The notes: a model not told the origin generated them from the sequence alone. Counted from the stretch's first letter, positions 41,005 through 52,329 are shown. The stretch is DNA of 64,000 nt from Burkholderiaceae bacterium 26 (GCA_000955795.1 JYOB01000002.1:1-64000); one strand, 5' to 3'. Numbers and translations are program-made.

Positions 41005-42162
41005 ATGCACTTCACCCACGAGCATCAGGAACTGCAGCGCAACCTGAAACGCTTCATCGACAGCGATATCAACCCGTACGTCGATGAATGGGAAGCAGCG
41101 GAGATGTTCCCCGCTAAGCAGCTCTTCAAGAAGATGGGCGAGCTTGGCTTTCTCGGCATCGCCAAGCCGACCGAGTTTGGCGGCCTGGGCCTCGACTATT
41201 CATATGCGATGGCGATGGCCGAGACGCTTGGCCACATCCATTGCGGCGGTGTGCCGATGGCGATTGGCGTGCAGACCGACATGGCGACGCCCGCGTTGGC
41301 ACGCTTCGGTTCGGACGCGCTGCGCGCGCAGTTCCTGGCCCCCGCCATCAGCGGCGATGCCGTGGCGTGCGTGGGCGTGTCGGAGCCGAGCGCCGGCTCC
41401 GATGTGGCCAGCATCAAGACCACTGCGCGCAAGGACGGCGACGACTACATCATCAACGGCAGCAAGATGTGGATCACCAACAGCCTGCAGGCCGACTGGA
41501 TGTGCCTGCTGGCCAATACGTCGGACGAGCCCGCCCACCGCAACAAGTCGCTCATCATCGTGCCGATGAATACGAAGGGCGTGTCGGTCGGCAAGAAGAT
41601 CCGCAAGATCGGCATGAACTCATCGGACACCGGCCTCATCTACTTTGACGACGTGCGCGTGCCCCAGCGCTACCGCATCGGCGAGGAAGGCAAGGGCTTC
41701 ACGTACCAGATGCTGCAATTCCAGGAAGAGCGCCTGTGGGCCGCGGCCAGCAGCCTGGCGACGATGACGATGTGCATCGAGACCACCGCCGAGTACGCGC
41801 GCGAGCGCAAGCTGTTTGGCGCCAGCCTGCTCGACAACCAGTGGGTGCACTTCAAGCTGGCCGAGCTGAAGACAGAGGTGGAAGCGCTGCGCGCGCTCAC
41901 GTATCGCGCGTGCGATCTGTACATCCAGGGGCAGGACGTGACGGAGCTGGCATCGATGGCCAAGCTCAAGGCCGGGCGCCTTGCGCGCATCGTGCCCGAT
42001 GCCTGCCTGCAGTTCTGGGGCGGCATGGGCTTCACATGGGACAACCCGGTCTCGCGCTATTACCGCGATGGGCGTCTGGGCTCGATTGGCGGCGGCGCGG
42101 ACGAGGTGATGCTCGGCATCATCTGCAAATACATGAACACGCTGCCGGGCAAGAAGGGCTGA
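41005..42162 (+). CDS. atuD: Citronellyl-CoA dehydrogenase-type acyl-CoA dehydrogenase
   Basis: A 385-residue FAD acyl-CoA dehydrogenase. Motifs: VGVSEPSAGSDVASIKTTARKDG and NGSKMWITNS for FAD/substrate, FQEERLWAAASS with E242 as the likely catalytic base on the isovaleryl-CoA-dehydrogenase-type helix, and WGGMGFTWDNPVSRYYRDGRLGSIGGGADEVML where the usual C-terminal Glu is absent. This pattern and the position between the carboxylase subunits match AtuD, which forms geranyl-CoA from citronellyl-CoA. The start is the ATG at 41005. The atuF gene begins 4 nt after its stop. Confidence 0.88.
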   Translation: MHFTHEHQELQRNLKRFIDSDINPYVDEWEAAEMFPAKQLFKKMGELGFLGIAKPTEFGGLGLDYSYAMAMAETLGHIHCGGVPMAIGVQTDMATPALARFGSDALRAQFLAPAISGDAVACVGVSEPSAGSDVASIKTTARKDGDDYIINGSKMWITNSLQADWMCLLANTSDEPAHRNKSLIIVPMNTKGVSVGKKIRKIGMNSSDTGLIYFDDVRVPQRYRIGEEGKGFTYQMLQFQEERLWAAASSLATMTMCIETTAEYARERKLFGASLLDNQWVHFKLAELKTEVEALRALTYRACDLYIQGQDVTELASMAKLKAGRLARIVPDACLQFWGGMGFTWDNPVSRYYRDGRLGSIGGGADEVMLGIICKYMNTLPGKKG

Positions 42163-42165
42163 GCG

Positions 42166-44160
42166 ATGACAGCACCGCATGCCGCTTTCCGCTCGATCCT
42201 CATCGCCAACCGTGGCGAGATCGCACTGCGCATCATGCGCACAGCGCGCCGCCTTGGCATGCGCACCATTGCCGTGTATTCCGAGGCTGACCGCGATGCC
42301 CCGCACTGCCGCGCGGCTGATCTTGCGTTGCCGATTGGTGCATCGCAACCGCAGGTGTCCTACCTGAACATTGCGGCATTGCTGGAGGCCGCGCGCAAGT
42401 CGGGCGCGCAGGCTATACACCCCGGCTACGGCTTCCTTGCGGAGAGCGACGCCTTTGCCAATGCCTGCGCAGACGCGGGCCTCGTCTTCATCGGGCCGCC
42501 TGCGGATGCCATCCGCGCAATGGGCAACAAGGCCGGCGCCAAGCGCCTGATGGAAGCCGCTGGGGTGCCGTGCGTGCCGGGTTATCAAGGCGAGGACCAA
42601 TCCGCCACGCGCATGGCGCACGAAGCCGTGCGCATCGGCTATCCGGTGATGATCAAGGCGGCCGCCGGTGGCGGTGGACGGGGTATGCGGCGCGTGGACC
42701 GCTCAGAGGACTTTGCGGCCGCGCTGCAGTCCGCCCGCTCCGAAGCGGAGAACGCGTTTGCCTCCGGCGAGCTGATCCTGGAGAAGGCCATCGTCGAGCC
42801 GCGTCATATCGAGATTCAGGTGTTTGCCGATACGCATGGCAACGTGGTTCACCTCGGCGAGCGCGATTGCTCGGTGCAGCGCCGGCATCAGAAGGTGATT
42901 GAAGAATCGCCGTCGCCCGCCGTGTCGCCCGAGCTGCGCGCGCGCATGGGTGCGGTGTCGGTGGCGGCGGCGCGCGCGATCGGCTATGTGGGTGCGGGCA
43001 CGCTGGAGTTTCTGCTCGCCCCGGACGGCGCGTTTTACTTCATGGAGATGAACACGCGCCTGCAGGTGGAGCATGCGGTGACCGAAGCGGTGATCGGCGT
43101 CGATCTGGTCGAGTGGCAGCTGCGTGTGGCGCTGGGCGAGCCGTTGCCACTGGCGCAAGACGCCATCGATGCACGTCGCGCACAAGGCGGGCACGCCATC
43201 GAAGTGCGCCTGTGCGCAGAAGACCCGCAGCAGGATTTCCTGCCGCAAAGCGGCACTGTTGCCCGCTGGCGTGCACCGCAGGATGTCCGCACGGACCATG
43301 CATTGGCCGACGGGCTCGTCGTCTCGCCGTACTACGACTCGATGCTTGCCAAGATCGTCTCGCACGGCACCGACCGCGCCGATGCATGCCGACGTCTTGC
43401 GCACGCCTTGGACGATTGCCTGCTGCTGGGTCTGCCGACCAACCGGGCGTTTCTGCGCGATTGCGTGGCGCATCCGGCGTTCCTTTCCGGCGATGTGTCG
43501 ACCGCGTTCATCGACCGGCATTTCCCCGCGGCGATGCGTCATGCGGCCGTACCTGATGCAGCGGTTTGCCAAGCGGCTGCCGTGCTGCTCACGCACCTGT
43601 GCCAGGACACCGCACGCCGCTATCCCGCAGAACTGCATGGCTGGGCCAGCAGCCGCACGTATCCCACGCTGTGCCGCTTCTTGCTTGATGGCGAGGCCAT
43701 CGAGATGCGTGTGCGTGCGCTCGGTGCGCAGCGGTGGGAATTGACTTGGGACGGCGGTGCCACGCAGGCGGCCCTTGTGTCAGCGGCCAACGACCGCGTC
43801 ACGCTTGCGCTGGGCGACACGCTCCACGCGGTCGACTACGCCTTCACCGGCGACGCATGCCACTTCGTGCTGAATGGCGTCGAGCACATCGCAATCGACG
43901 CCACATACACCAAGGCAGAGCGTGACGGCACGCAAGCCGGCAGCGGCCGGATCAGCGCCCCGATGAACGGCCGCGTGGTTGCCGTGCACGTGGCCCAAGG
44001 CGAGGCGGTCTGCGCCGGTCAGGTGCTGCTGGTGGTCGAGGCGATGAAGATGGAACACAGCATTGCCGCGCCGCTCGCAGGCGAGGTGAAAGGGTTATTC
44101 ACCCAAGTCGGTGCACAGGTTGCGCCCGGCGGGTTGCTGATGGAGATTGCCGCGGCCTGA
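42166..44160 (+). CDS. atuF: Geranyl-CoA carboxylase biotin (alpha) subunit
   Basis: A 664-residue biotin-dependent subunit. Biotin carboxylase domains occupy about 5-450: FRSILIANRGEIALRIMRTARRLG, the ATP-grasp loop KAAAGGGGRGMRRV, the HIEIQVFADTHGNVVHLGERDCSVQRRHQK segment and MEMNTRLQVEHAVTE. A linker/BT domain follows, then a biotinyl domain with VVEAMKMEHS, biotin on K628. It shares the plan of LiuD in this window but belongs to the terpene operon next to AtuC and AtuD. It carries CO2 to AtuC and needs biotin and BirA. The gene starts 4 nt after atuD. Confidence 0.9.
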   Translation: MTAPHAAFRSILIANRGEIALRIMRTARRLGMRTIAVYSEADRDAPHCRAADLALPIGASQPQVSYLNIAALLEAARKSGAQAIHPGYGFLAESDAFANACADAGLVFIGPPADAIRAMGNKAGAKRLMEAAGVPCVPGYQGEDQSATRMAHEAVRIGYPVMIKAAAGGGGRGMRRVDRSEDFAAALQSARSEAENAFASGELILEKAIVEPRHIEIQVFADTHGNVVHLGERDCSVQRRHQKVIEESPSPAVSPELRARMGAVSVAAARAIGYVGAGTLEFLLAPDGAFYFMEMNTRLQVEHAVTEAVIGVDLVEWQLRVALGEPLPLAQDAIDARRAQGGHAIEVRLCAEDPQQDFLPQSGTVARWRAPQDVRTDHALADGLVVSPYYDSMLAKIVSHGTDRADACRRLAHALDDCLLLGLPTNRAFLRDCVAHPAFLSGDVSTAFIDRHFPAAMRHAAVPDAAVCQAAAVLLTHLCQDTARRYPAELHGWASSRTYPTLCRFLLDGEAIEMRVRALGAQRWELTWDGGATQAALVSAANDRVTLALGDTLHAVDYAFTGDACHFVLNGVEHIAIDATYTKAERDGTQAGSGRISAPMNGRVVAVHVAQGEAVCAGQVLLVVEAMKMEHSIAAPLAGEVKGLFTQVGAQVAPGGLLMEIAAA

Positions 44161-44235
44161 CGGCTGCACTGCTGTCCTGATCCATCGTTTCGTCGTGCAG
44201 TTCATGCGGTCAATGCAGTCCATAGGAGACGTCCC

Positions 44236-45822
44236 ATGTCCGAAGCCACGCCAGACACCATGCTTGAAGCCAACCTGCTGAACCGGGTGACGCTGGGCGA
44301 TACGTTGCATCGCAGTGCACGAAAGTTCGGCGCGAAGGTCGCGCTGGTCGATGGCCCGCGTCGCATGACGCATGGCGAACTCAACGCAGACAGCAATCGC
44401 TATTCGCACGCGCTGCTTGCAAGCGGCCTCACGCCCGGCGACAAGGTGGCGATGGTGTGTGGCAACTCGGCGCAGTTTCTGGTGGCCGCGTACGGCATTC
44501 TCAAGGCGGGGCTGGTGTGGGTGCCGATCAACGCGATGCTCGGCTCGGACGATGTGCGCTATATCCTCGAACATGCCGAGGCGCGGCACGTGGTGATCGA
44601 CGCGGCGCTGTACCCGGCGCTGCGTGACACGCTGTCGGCGCTTGCTTTACCCGCGCACCAATGCTTCGGCGCACCGGTTGCCGATGGCCCGCAAACCGTG
44701 GAGCAAGCGCTGCAAGGCCACGCCGATACGCTGCCCGCCGTGGCGATCGACGATCGCGATCTCGCGCTCATCATGTACACCAGCGGCACGACCGGCCGGC
44801 CGAAGGGCGCAATGCACTCGCACCGCTCGGTGCATGCCGCGTTGATGTCCAACATCGCCGGCCTGAATCTGAACGAGACCGACGTGTTCTCGTGCCTGCT
44901 GCCGATGTTCCACTGCGCGCAGTTTGCGACCGCCGCGTCCGCGATGATGGTGGGCGCCACGCTCGTCGTACAGCGCGGCTTTGATCCGGCGGCGCTGCTC
45001 GATGCGATTGCCAACGAGCGCATCACGCAACTGTTCGGCCTGCCGCTCATGTACGCCGCGCTGCTGCACCATCCGCTGCGTGCGCAGCGGGATCTCTCAA
45101 GCCTGCGCCTATGCCTGTATGCGATGGCCCCGATGGCCAAGCCGCTGCTCGAACGCCTGATTGCCGAGGTGTGTCCGAACTTTGCGCTCGGCTCCGGCCA
45201 GACCGAGATCTTCCCGATGACGATGTACTTCGCGCCCGACCAGCAACTGCGGCGCACCGGGAACTACTGGGGCCAGCCCTGCATGGTGAACGAGGCGGCG
45301 ATCATGGACGATCAAGGCAATCTGCTCGGCCCGAACCAATTGGGCGAGATCGTGCATCGCGGCCCCAATGTCATGCTCGGCTACTACAAGGACCCGCAGG
45401 CCACCGCCAACGCGCGCCGCTTCGGCTGGCACCACACGGGCGATCTCGGCATGTGGGATGCCGATGGCCAGCTCCAGTTCAAGGACCGCATCAAGGACAT
45501 GATCAAGACCGGCGGTGAGAACGTGCCCTCGGTCAAGGTGGAAGAAGTGTTGCTGCGGCACCCGGCGGTGGCGAACGCCGCGGTGGTCGGCTTGCCGCAT
45601 GTGCACTGGGTGGAAGCGGTGGCAGCGTTTGTCTGCCTCAAGCCCGATGCACAAGTCGATGCTGCCGCGCTGCAGGCGCATTGCAGAGAGCATCTCGGTA
45701 GCTTTGAGGTGCCTAAGCACATCGCCGTGGTCGACAAGCTGCCCATGACGGCGACCGGCAAGATCCAGAAGCACGTGCTGCGCAGCGCCAACCAGACGCT
45801 GTTCGAAGGCGACGCGCGGTAG
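44236..45822 (+). CDS. atuH: AMP-forming acyl-CoA synthetase of the terpene cluster
   Basis: A 528-residue adenylate-forming ligase. Motifs: P-loop MYTSGTTGRPKGAMHSHRS, A5-type GSGQTEIFPMTMYF (an atypical form of the usual GYGxTE), WHHTGDLGMWDADGQLQFKDRIKDMIKTGGENV hinge, and catalytic lysine in TATGKIQK. It would activate citronellate, geranate or a later acid to its CoA ester. Position at the end of the operon fits AtuH. An AGGAGAC ribosome site precedes the ATG at 44236. The TetR gene lies convergent, 6 nt away. Confidence 0.85.
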   Translation: MSEATPDTMLEANLLNRVTLGDTLHRSARKFGAKVALVDGPRRMTHGELNADSNRYSHALLASGLTPGDKVAMVCGNSAQFLVAAYGILKAGLVWVPINAMLGSDDVRYILEHAEARHVVIDAALYPALRDTLSALALPAHQCFGAPVADGPQTVEQALQGHADTLPAVAIDDRDLALIMYTSGTTGRPKGAMHSHRSVHAALMSNIAGLNLNETDVFSCLLPMFHCAQFATAASAMMVGATLVVQRGFDPAALLDAIANERITQLFGLPLMYAALLHHPLRAQRDLSSLRLCLYAMAPMAKPLLERLIAEVCPNFALGSGQTEIFPMTMYFAPDQQLRRTGNYWGQPCMVNEAAIMDDQGNLLGPNQLGEIVHRGPNVMLGYYKDPQATANARRFGWHHTGDLGMWDADGQLQFKDRIKDMIKTGGENVPSVKVEEVLLRHPAVANAAVVGLPHVHWVEAVAAFVCLKPDAQVDAAALQAHCREHLGSFEVPKHIAVVDKLPMTATGKIQKHVLRSANQTLFEGDAR

Positions 45823-45828
45823 CGAGGA

Positions 45829-46506
45829 CTAGGCCGCCGGCTGGGGCGGCGTGCGCAGGATGAACAGCACCGCCTGATCGGCCAGCGCGTCAATGCTGAT
45901 GCCCGCGCCAGCCTGATACCACTGCGCTGTCCAGTTGAGCGCGCCGAACATCAGCAGGCGGTCGACAGGCGTCGGGTGTGCCCATTCGCCGGAGGCACGC
46001 AGGCGGTCGATCACGCGCGTCCAGATGTCTTCGTAACGGTCCTTGAGCGCGATGATGCGCTCTTGCGCATGCGCATCGAGCGAGCGCCACTCATACAGCA
46101 TCACCGGAATGAAATCCTGGTGGGGCGCAAGGATCGTGTAGAGGTGCGCGCGCACGAGTTGGCGCATCGCCTCGCGTGGCGGCAGGTCGTCGATATCGAT
46201 GGCTTCGATGTCGGCCAGCGCCACAGTCAAGCCGTGTTCGATCACGGCTTGCAGGATGTCCTGCTTGGTCTTGAAGTGGTAGAACCAACTGCCTGCATGG
46301 ACGCCCGTGGCAGCGGCAATGTCGCGCACCGTGGTGTTGCCGTAACCCTTCTCGCGGAACAGCCTGGCCGATTGCTCGATCAACGCGCGGCGCAAGCCCT
46401 CGTTGGCATCCTGCGCGGGGCGGCCGCGCTTGCGGCGCGGCGCTTCTGCTTCAGTGGCGGCTTCAGTGGCGGACTCGGGCGGATTGGATGTGGCGGGTTT
46501 CGGCAT
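45829..46506 (-). CDS. TetR-family regulator, likely repressor of the terpene operon
   Basis: A 225-residue TetR-type repressor. An acidic N-terminal tail leads into a basic stretch (RRKRGRPAQ) and the HTH (about 40-85): RALIEQSARLFREKGYGNTTVRDIAAATGVHAGSWFYHFKTKQDILQAV. The C-terminal helical domain has no assigned ligand. It lies convergent with atuH, so by location it may be the AtuR counterpart; the operator candidate at 34539-34557 is untested. An alternative start at 46566, one base after the upstream stop, would add 20 residues without family character. It is on the same strand as the MBL gene upstream. Confidence 0.82.
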   Translation of the reverse strand: MPKPATSNPPESATEAATEAEAPRRKRGRPAQDANEGLRRALIEQSARLFREKGYGNTTVRDIAAATGVHAGSWFYHFKTKQDILQAVIEHGLTVALADIEAIDIDDLPPREAMRQLVRAHLYTILAPHQDFIPVMLYEWRSLDAHAQERIIALKDRYEDIWTRVIDRLRASGEWAHPTPVDRLLMFGALNWTAQWYQAGAGISIDALADQAVLFILRTPPQPAA

Positions 46507-46567
46507 GCCCAGGCGAAGAGAAGAGGCGTCGCTGCATTGTAGCGGGGCATCGCCACCGCGCGGCATG

Positions 46568-47521
46568 TCAATCGCGGTTCAGGATGCGGCCGTGTTCGAC
46601 CGTGGCGGCGCCTGCCTTGACCAGCGCCGCGATCGCGGCATCCACCAACGTTTCCATCGATTGGCTTGCGAAGAAGCGCGCCTGCAAGCGCGGCATCAGC
46701 GTGGTCTGCGTGAACCACGCAAACAGCGCGTCGTGCGACAGCGCCTGCTGCTCCAGCAGCTTGAACTTCACCAGCACGCGAATGGCGTGCAGCGCGTTGC
46801 GTTCGGGGTCTGCACGCAGATACGCAAGCCGCCCCAGCGATGCGTCAATCGCGGCGTTGACGCTGGTGAACGGCCGGCCGTGTCCGGGAATCACCACGCG
46901 CGCGTCGAGCTGCGCGATGCGCTCAAGAATGGCCTGCTGCTCGGCAAAGCCGCTTTCGCCCTCAAGCTCTGGAAAGATCACACCAAAGCCGCGCTCCCAC
47001 AACGCATCGGCAGAGATCAGCACGCGCGTATCGGGGTTGAAGAGGATGACCGCGTGCGGATCGTGCCCAGGTGCACTGATGACCTGCCAGTCGACGCCGC
47101 CCAGACGCAACGTCATGCCGTCGGCGAGGCCCGCGTCGGGATCGCGATCGGGCAACGAGAAGCGTGCGCATTCCTGGCCGGTGGGGCCGTAGCTGAGGGC
47201 GTCGGTATCCCAGCGGCGCACGTCGTCGATCTGCGCCGCAGGCACACGCGTGTGACTGCCGTAGATGGCCTGCAGCGCAGCATTGCCGCCGCAGTGGTCG
47301 GAGTGCAGGTGCGTGTTCAGCAGACGCCGCAGTGGCCTGCCTTGCAGGGCGTGCTGCACAAGCGCCACCGTTTGCGGGGCGTGCGTGAGGTAGCCGGTGT
47401 CCACCAGCGCGCAGCCGCCATGCGCTTCGTCATCGAAGAAAAGGACGTTGTTGGACGACAGCCAACCGCGCTCGAACACGCGCATCGAACCAGGCAAGGT
47501 GACGATGTCGTGTTCGGCCAT
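46568..47521 (-). CDS. Metallo-beta-lactamase-fold hydrolase
   Basis: A 317-residue MBL-fold hydrolase of the glyoxalase II-like type. The metal motif HLHSDHCGG gives H71, H73, D75 and H76; further ligands lie in ISAPGHDPHAVILFN and VVIPGHGRPFTS. The N-terminal half carries the lactamase domain and the C-terminal 100 residues are helical. The substrate is unknown; thioester or lactone hydrolysis is likely in a region of acyl-CoA enzymes. It lies 12 nt downstream of the DUF1289 gene, probably co-transcribed. Confidence 0.87.
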   Translation of the reverse strand: MAEHDIVTLPGSMRVFERGWLSSNNVLFFDDEAHGGCALVDTGYLTHAPQTVALVQHALQGRPLRRLLNTHLHSDHCGGNAALQAIYGSHTRVPAAQIDDVRRWDTDALSYGPTGQECARFSLPDRDPDAGLADGMTLRLGGVDWQVISAPGHDPHAVILFNPDTRVLISADALWERGFGVIFPELEGESGFAEQQAILERIAQLDARVVIPGHGRPFTSVNAAIDASLGRLAYLRADPERNALHAIRVLVKFKLLEQQALSHDALFAWFTQTTLMPRLQARFFASQSMETLVDAAIAALVKAGAATVEHGRILNRD

Positions 47522-47533
47522 GGTGATGGGCGC

Positions 47534-47800
47534 TCAGGCGCAGGGCGTCTCGTTGAGCCAGGCGCAGGCGCGCTCGGGCAAGGTCTTCCACACGGCCAGG
47601 CGAGCGGTGTCGTTCATGGTCGACCAGGCGGCAATTTCGTCGATGGTGCGCATGCAGCCGATGCACAGGCCGTGCGCCTCGTCCATCTTGCACACGCTGA
47701 TGCACGGCGACGACACTGGCTGAGCGCGCTCGGCCTGCGCGCGGCTATTGCGCAGCTTGCCGAGCGAGAGCTTCAGTTGCGCGCGGGTGCAGGTGTCCAT
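47534..47800 (-). CDS. DUF1289 small protein
   Basis: An 88-residue protein with the DUF1289 core SPCISVCKMDEAHGLCIGCMRTIDEIAAWSTM: four cysteines (CxxxC and CxxC) that look like a small metal- or Fe-S-binding site, followed by WKTLPERACAWL. Function is unknown; such proteins accompany housekeeping genes in many proteobacteria. It lies 10 nt after the YbaK gene stop and 12 nt before the MBL gene, all in the same direction. Confidence 0.87.
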   Translation of the reverse strand: MDTCTRAQLKLSLGKLRNSRAQAERAQPVSSPCISVCKMDEAHGLCIGCMRTIDEIAAWSTMNDTARLAVWKTLPERACAWLNETPCA

Positions 47801-47810
47801 GCGTGTTCGA

Positions 47811-48311
47811 TCAGTCGCGCTGGGCGATGTCGGCCACAGGCGCGCCCGTCATGGCTTCGAGTTCCGCGGGCGTCAGGTTGAACACGGCGTGCGGGTGGCC
47901 GGCTGCGGCCCACACGCTGTCGTACTGGAACAGGTCGCGGTCGAGCAGCATCACGGGCTTGACGGCATGCCCCACCGGACACACGCCACCGATGGCGTAA
48001 CCGGTCTTCTCGCGTACGAACTTCGCATCGGCCTTGGCCAGTGCGCCCACGTGCGCGGAAACCTTTGCCTCGTCGACACGATTGGTGCCGCTGGCGATCA
48101 CCAGCACCGGCACATCGTCTTCCGCGCGACGGAAGATGATGGACTTGGCAATCTCCGCCACCGAGCAGCCCAGGCCGGCAGCCGCTTCGGCAGACGTTTT
48201 TCCGGTGGCCGGCAGCATCACGATGGCTTTTTCGTAGCCGAGCGTGCGCAGGTGGTCGGCCACGCGTTGGGCAGATTCAGGCAGCGGGGCGTTCGTATCG
48301 GTAGCGGTCAT
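47811..48311 (-). CDS. YbaK/EbsC-family aminoacyl-tRNA deacylase-like protein
   Basis: A 166-residue protein of the YbaK/ProX editing-domain family. Seen: KTSAEAAAGLGCSVAEIAKSIIFRR with the conserved Lys, LVIASGTNRVDEAKVSAHVG, and the GYAIGGVCPVGHAV substrate loop. Close relatives hydrolyse mischarged Cys-tRNA(Pro) or Ala-tRNA(Pro) in trans. The start was placed at 48311 (MTATDTNAPL), the ATG giving the normal length; the longer frame runs into mvaB. It lies 22 nt after mvaB and 10 nt before the DUF1289 gene. It may be only a passenger of the mvaB transcript. Confidence 0.88.
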   Translation of the reverse strand: MTATDTNAPLPESAQRVADHLRTLGYEKAIVMLPATGKTSAEAAAGLGCSVAEIAKSIIFRRAEDDVPVLVIASGTNRVDEAKVSAHVGALAKADAKFVREKTGYAIGGVCPVGHAVKPVMLLDRDLFQYDSVWAAAGHPHAVFNLTPAELEAMTGAPVADIAQRD

Positions 48312-48333
48312 CGTCGTTGTTCTTGATGGGGTT

Positions 48334-49263
48334 TCAGATGCAGGCTTGGGCGATCTGGTCCTGCAGCTTGAGCAACAGCGCGCGGCCCGCACGGGACGCG
48401 GTGGGGCGGCCGATGGCTTGCGAGATGAAGTCGCCCGCAAGCACGACCTTGTCCAGGTCGATGCCGGTGCGGATACCCAGGCCGTGCAGCAGGTACAGCA
48501 CGTCTTCGGTGGCCACGTTGCCGGTGGCGCCCTTGGCATAGGGGCAGCCGCCCAGCCCCGCCACCGAGGCGTGGAAGATCGCGATGCCGACTTCCAGGCT
48601 GGCGAGGATGTTGGCCAGCGCCTGGCCGTACGTATCGTGGAAATGGCCCGAGAGGCGGTCGATCGGGAACGTCGCAGCGGCGGCTTCCATCACGGTTTTC
48701 ACCTGCCCGGCGGTGCCCACGCCGATGGTGTCGGCAATGTCGATCTCGTCGCAGCCCAGATCGGCCATGCGCTTGATGACGTCCACCACCGACGACACCG
48801 GCACTTCGCCCTGATACGGGCAGCCCAGCGAACACGAGATCGACCCGCGCACGCGAATGCCCGCATCCTTGGCGGCCTTGGCCACCGGCACAAAGCGTTC
48901 GATCGATTCGGCGATCGTGCAGTTGATGTTCTTCTGCGCGAAGGCCTCGCTGGCGGCGCTGAAGATCACGATCTCGTCCGCGCCTGCTGCAGCAGCGCCT
49001 TCGAAACCCTTCATGTTGGGCGTGAGCACCGAATACAGCGTGCCCGGCCGACGCTGGATGCGCGCCATCACGTCGGCGCCATCGGCCATGGCCGGCACCC
49101 ACTTGGGCGACACGAACGACGCGGCTTCCACGTTCACGAAGCCGGCCTCGGACAGCCGGTTCACCAGTTCGACCTTGGTGTCGGTGGAAACCGGCGCCTT
49201 CTCGTTCTGAAGACCGTCGCGCGGGCCGACCTCGACCACTTTCACGAAATGCGGGTAGCTCAT
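48334..49263 (-). CDS. mvaB: Hydroxymethylglutaryl-CoA lyase
   Basis: A 309-residue TIM-barrel enzyme cleaving HMG-CoA to acetyl-CoA and acetoacetate, the last step of leucine breakdown (LiuE). The N-terminal VKVVEVGPRDGLQNE supplies the metal ligand Asp and catalytic Arg; HFHDTYGQALAN gives two metal-ligand histidines; SVAGLGGCPYAKGATGNVATEDVLYLLHGLG is the HMG-CoA lyase signature with the active-site Cys. The start at 49263 overlaps nothing, with ghrA ending one base upstream. It belongs to the liu region together with liuB, liuC and liuD. Confidence 0.94.
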   Translation of the reverse strand: MSYPHFVKVVEVGPRDGLQNEKAPVSTDTKVELVNRLSEAGFVNVEAASFVSPKWVPAMADGADVMARIQRRPGTLYSVLTPNMKGFEGAAAAGADEIVIFSAASEAFAQKNINCTIAESIERFVPVAKAAKDAGIRVRGSISCSLGCPYQGEVPVSSVVDVIKRMADLGCDEIDIADTIGVGTAGQVKTVMEAAAATFPIDRLSGHFHDTYGQALANILASLEVGIAIFHASVAGLGGCPYAKGATGNVATEDVLYLLHGLGIRTGIDLDKVVLAGDFISQAIGRPTASRAGRALLLKLQDQIAQACI

Positions 49264-49264
49264 C

Positions 49265-50206
49265 TCAGTAACCTCGTTGCAGATCGACGATGCCGGCAAT
49301 CGGTTCGCCGGCTTCCAGCGCGCGGATCTTGCGCGCGATCTGGGCAATGCTGACCTCACGCAGCGTCAGCGCCGAAATGTGCGGCGTGATGTGGATGCGC
49401 GGTTCGGTCCAGAAAGGATGGTCGGCGGGCAGCGGTTCGGTGCGGAACACGTCGAGCGCGGCGCCCGCAATGTGGCCGCTGCGCACGGCGGCCAGCAGGT
49501 CGTCTTCCACCAGATGCTTGCCGCGCGCCACGTTGACAACGAACGCGCCCGGCGCGAGCTGACCGAGCAGCTTTGCGTCGATCACGTTTTCCGTGTCGGC
49601 GGTCAGCGGCAGCACGTTCACCAGCACGCGCGTGCCGGCAAGGAAGCCGGGCAGGGCATCGCTGCCCGCACGGCAATCGACGCCCTCGACGTGCTTGGCA
49701 GAGCGGCTCCAGCCGCGCACCGGAAAGCCGAAGCCCGCCAGCGTCTTGGCGATGTGCGTACCAAGTACGCCCAGGCCCAGCACGCCGACGACAAACTCGT
49801 CGCGGTTGAACGGCTTGAGGAAGCGCCACATCTTGGCTTGCTGCTGGCGCTCGTATTCATCAAGCCGGCGGAAGAAGCGCAGCACCGCATGCGTGACGTA
49901 TTCGCCCATCTGCGCGGCCATGCCGGCGTCGTCCAGGCGCACGATCGGCAGGCTGTCCGGAATGGCATCGGGCGATTGCGCGCGCAGGCCGAGGATGGCA
50001 TCGACGCCCGCGCCCAGGTTGAACACGGCGCGCAAATCGCGACGATCGCGCAGCATGTCGGCGGGCGGCTGCCAGACCACGGCGTAATCAGCGTCCTGCG
50101 CCGCACCTTGTTCCCACACCGACAGCCGTGCCTCAGGCAGTGCCTGCGCAAAACCGTCGAGCCAGGGTTGGGGCTTGCCGTCGGGCGTGTAGATCTGGAT
50201 GTGCAT
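49265..50206 (-). CDS. ghrA: Glyoxylate/hydroxypyruvate reductase A
   Basis: A 313-residue D-2-hydroxyacid dehydrogenase. The NAD(P) site is GVLGLGVLGTHIAKTLAGFGFPVRGWSRSAK; catalytic residues are the Arg of VNVARGKHLV, the Glu of VFRTEPLP and the His of ITPHISALT. The N-terminal MHIQIYTPDGKPQPW and FFRRLDEYERQQQAKMWR are typical of GhrA. It reduces glyoxylate and hydroxypyruvate. It lies one base from mvaB and is the first gene of that transcript; a perfect TTGACGTATACGTCAA palindrome sits 24 nt upstream. Its link to leucine metabolism is not obvious. Confidence 0.92.
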   Translation of the reverse strand: MHIQIYTPDGKPQPWLDGFAQALPEARLSVWEQGAAQDADYAVVWQPPADMLRDRRDLRAVFNLGAGVDAILGLRAQSPDAIPDSLPIVRLDDAGMAAQMGEYVTHAVLRFFRRLDEYERQQQAKMWRFLKPFNRDEFVVGVLGLGVLGTHIAKTLAGFGFPVRGWSRSAKHVEGVDCRAGSDALPGFLAGTRVLVNVLPLTADTENVIDAKLLGQLAPGAFVVNVARGKHLVEDDLLAAVRSGHIAGAALDVFRTEPLPADHPFWTEPRIHITPHISALTLREVSIAQIARKIRALEAGEPIAGIVDLQRGY

Positions 50207-50230
50207 GTGGGGCGACTTCAGTGCGGGTAG

Positions 50231-50246
50231 TTGACGTATACGTCAA
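50231..50246. promoter_or_regulatory. Perfect 16-bp palindromic operator upstream of ghrA-mvaB
   Basis: TTGACGTATACGTCAA is fully palindromic and lies 24 nt before ghrA and 58 nt after the liuD stop. The half-sites and spacing equal those at 5174-5189 (icmF). The form resembles the operators of MerR- or TetR-type regulators of branched-chain acyl-CoA genes such as LiuR; that match is from memory. Confidence 0.65.
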
Positions 50247-50304
50247 GCAGTGTAGCAGGGGCCGGCAACGCGCGTTGCCGGCCCGCTTGCGCGTCAATCA
50301 GCCG

Positions 50305-52329
<2,025 letters not shown>

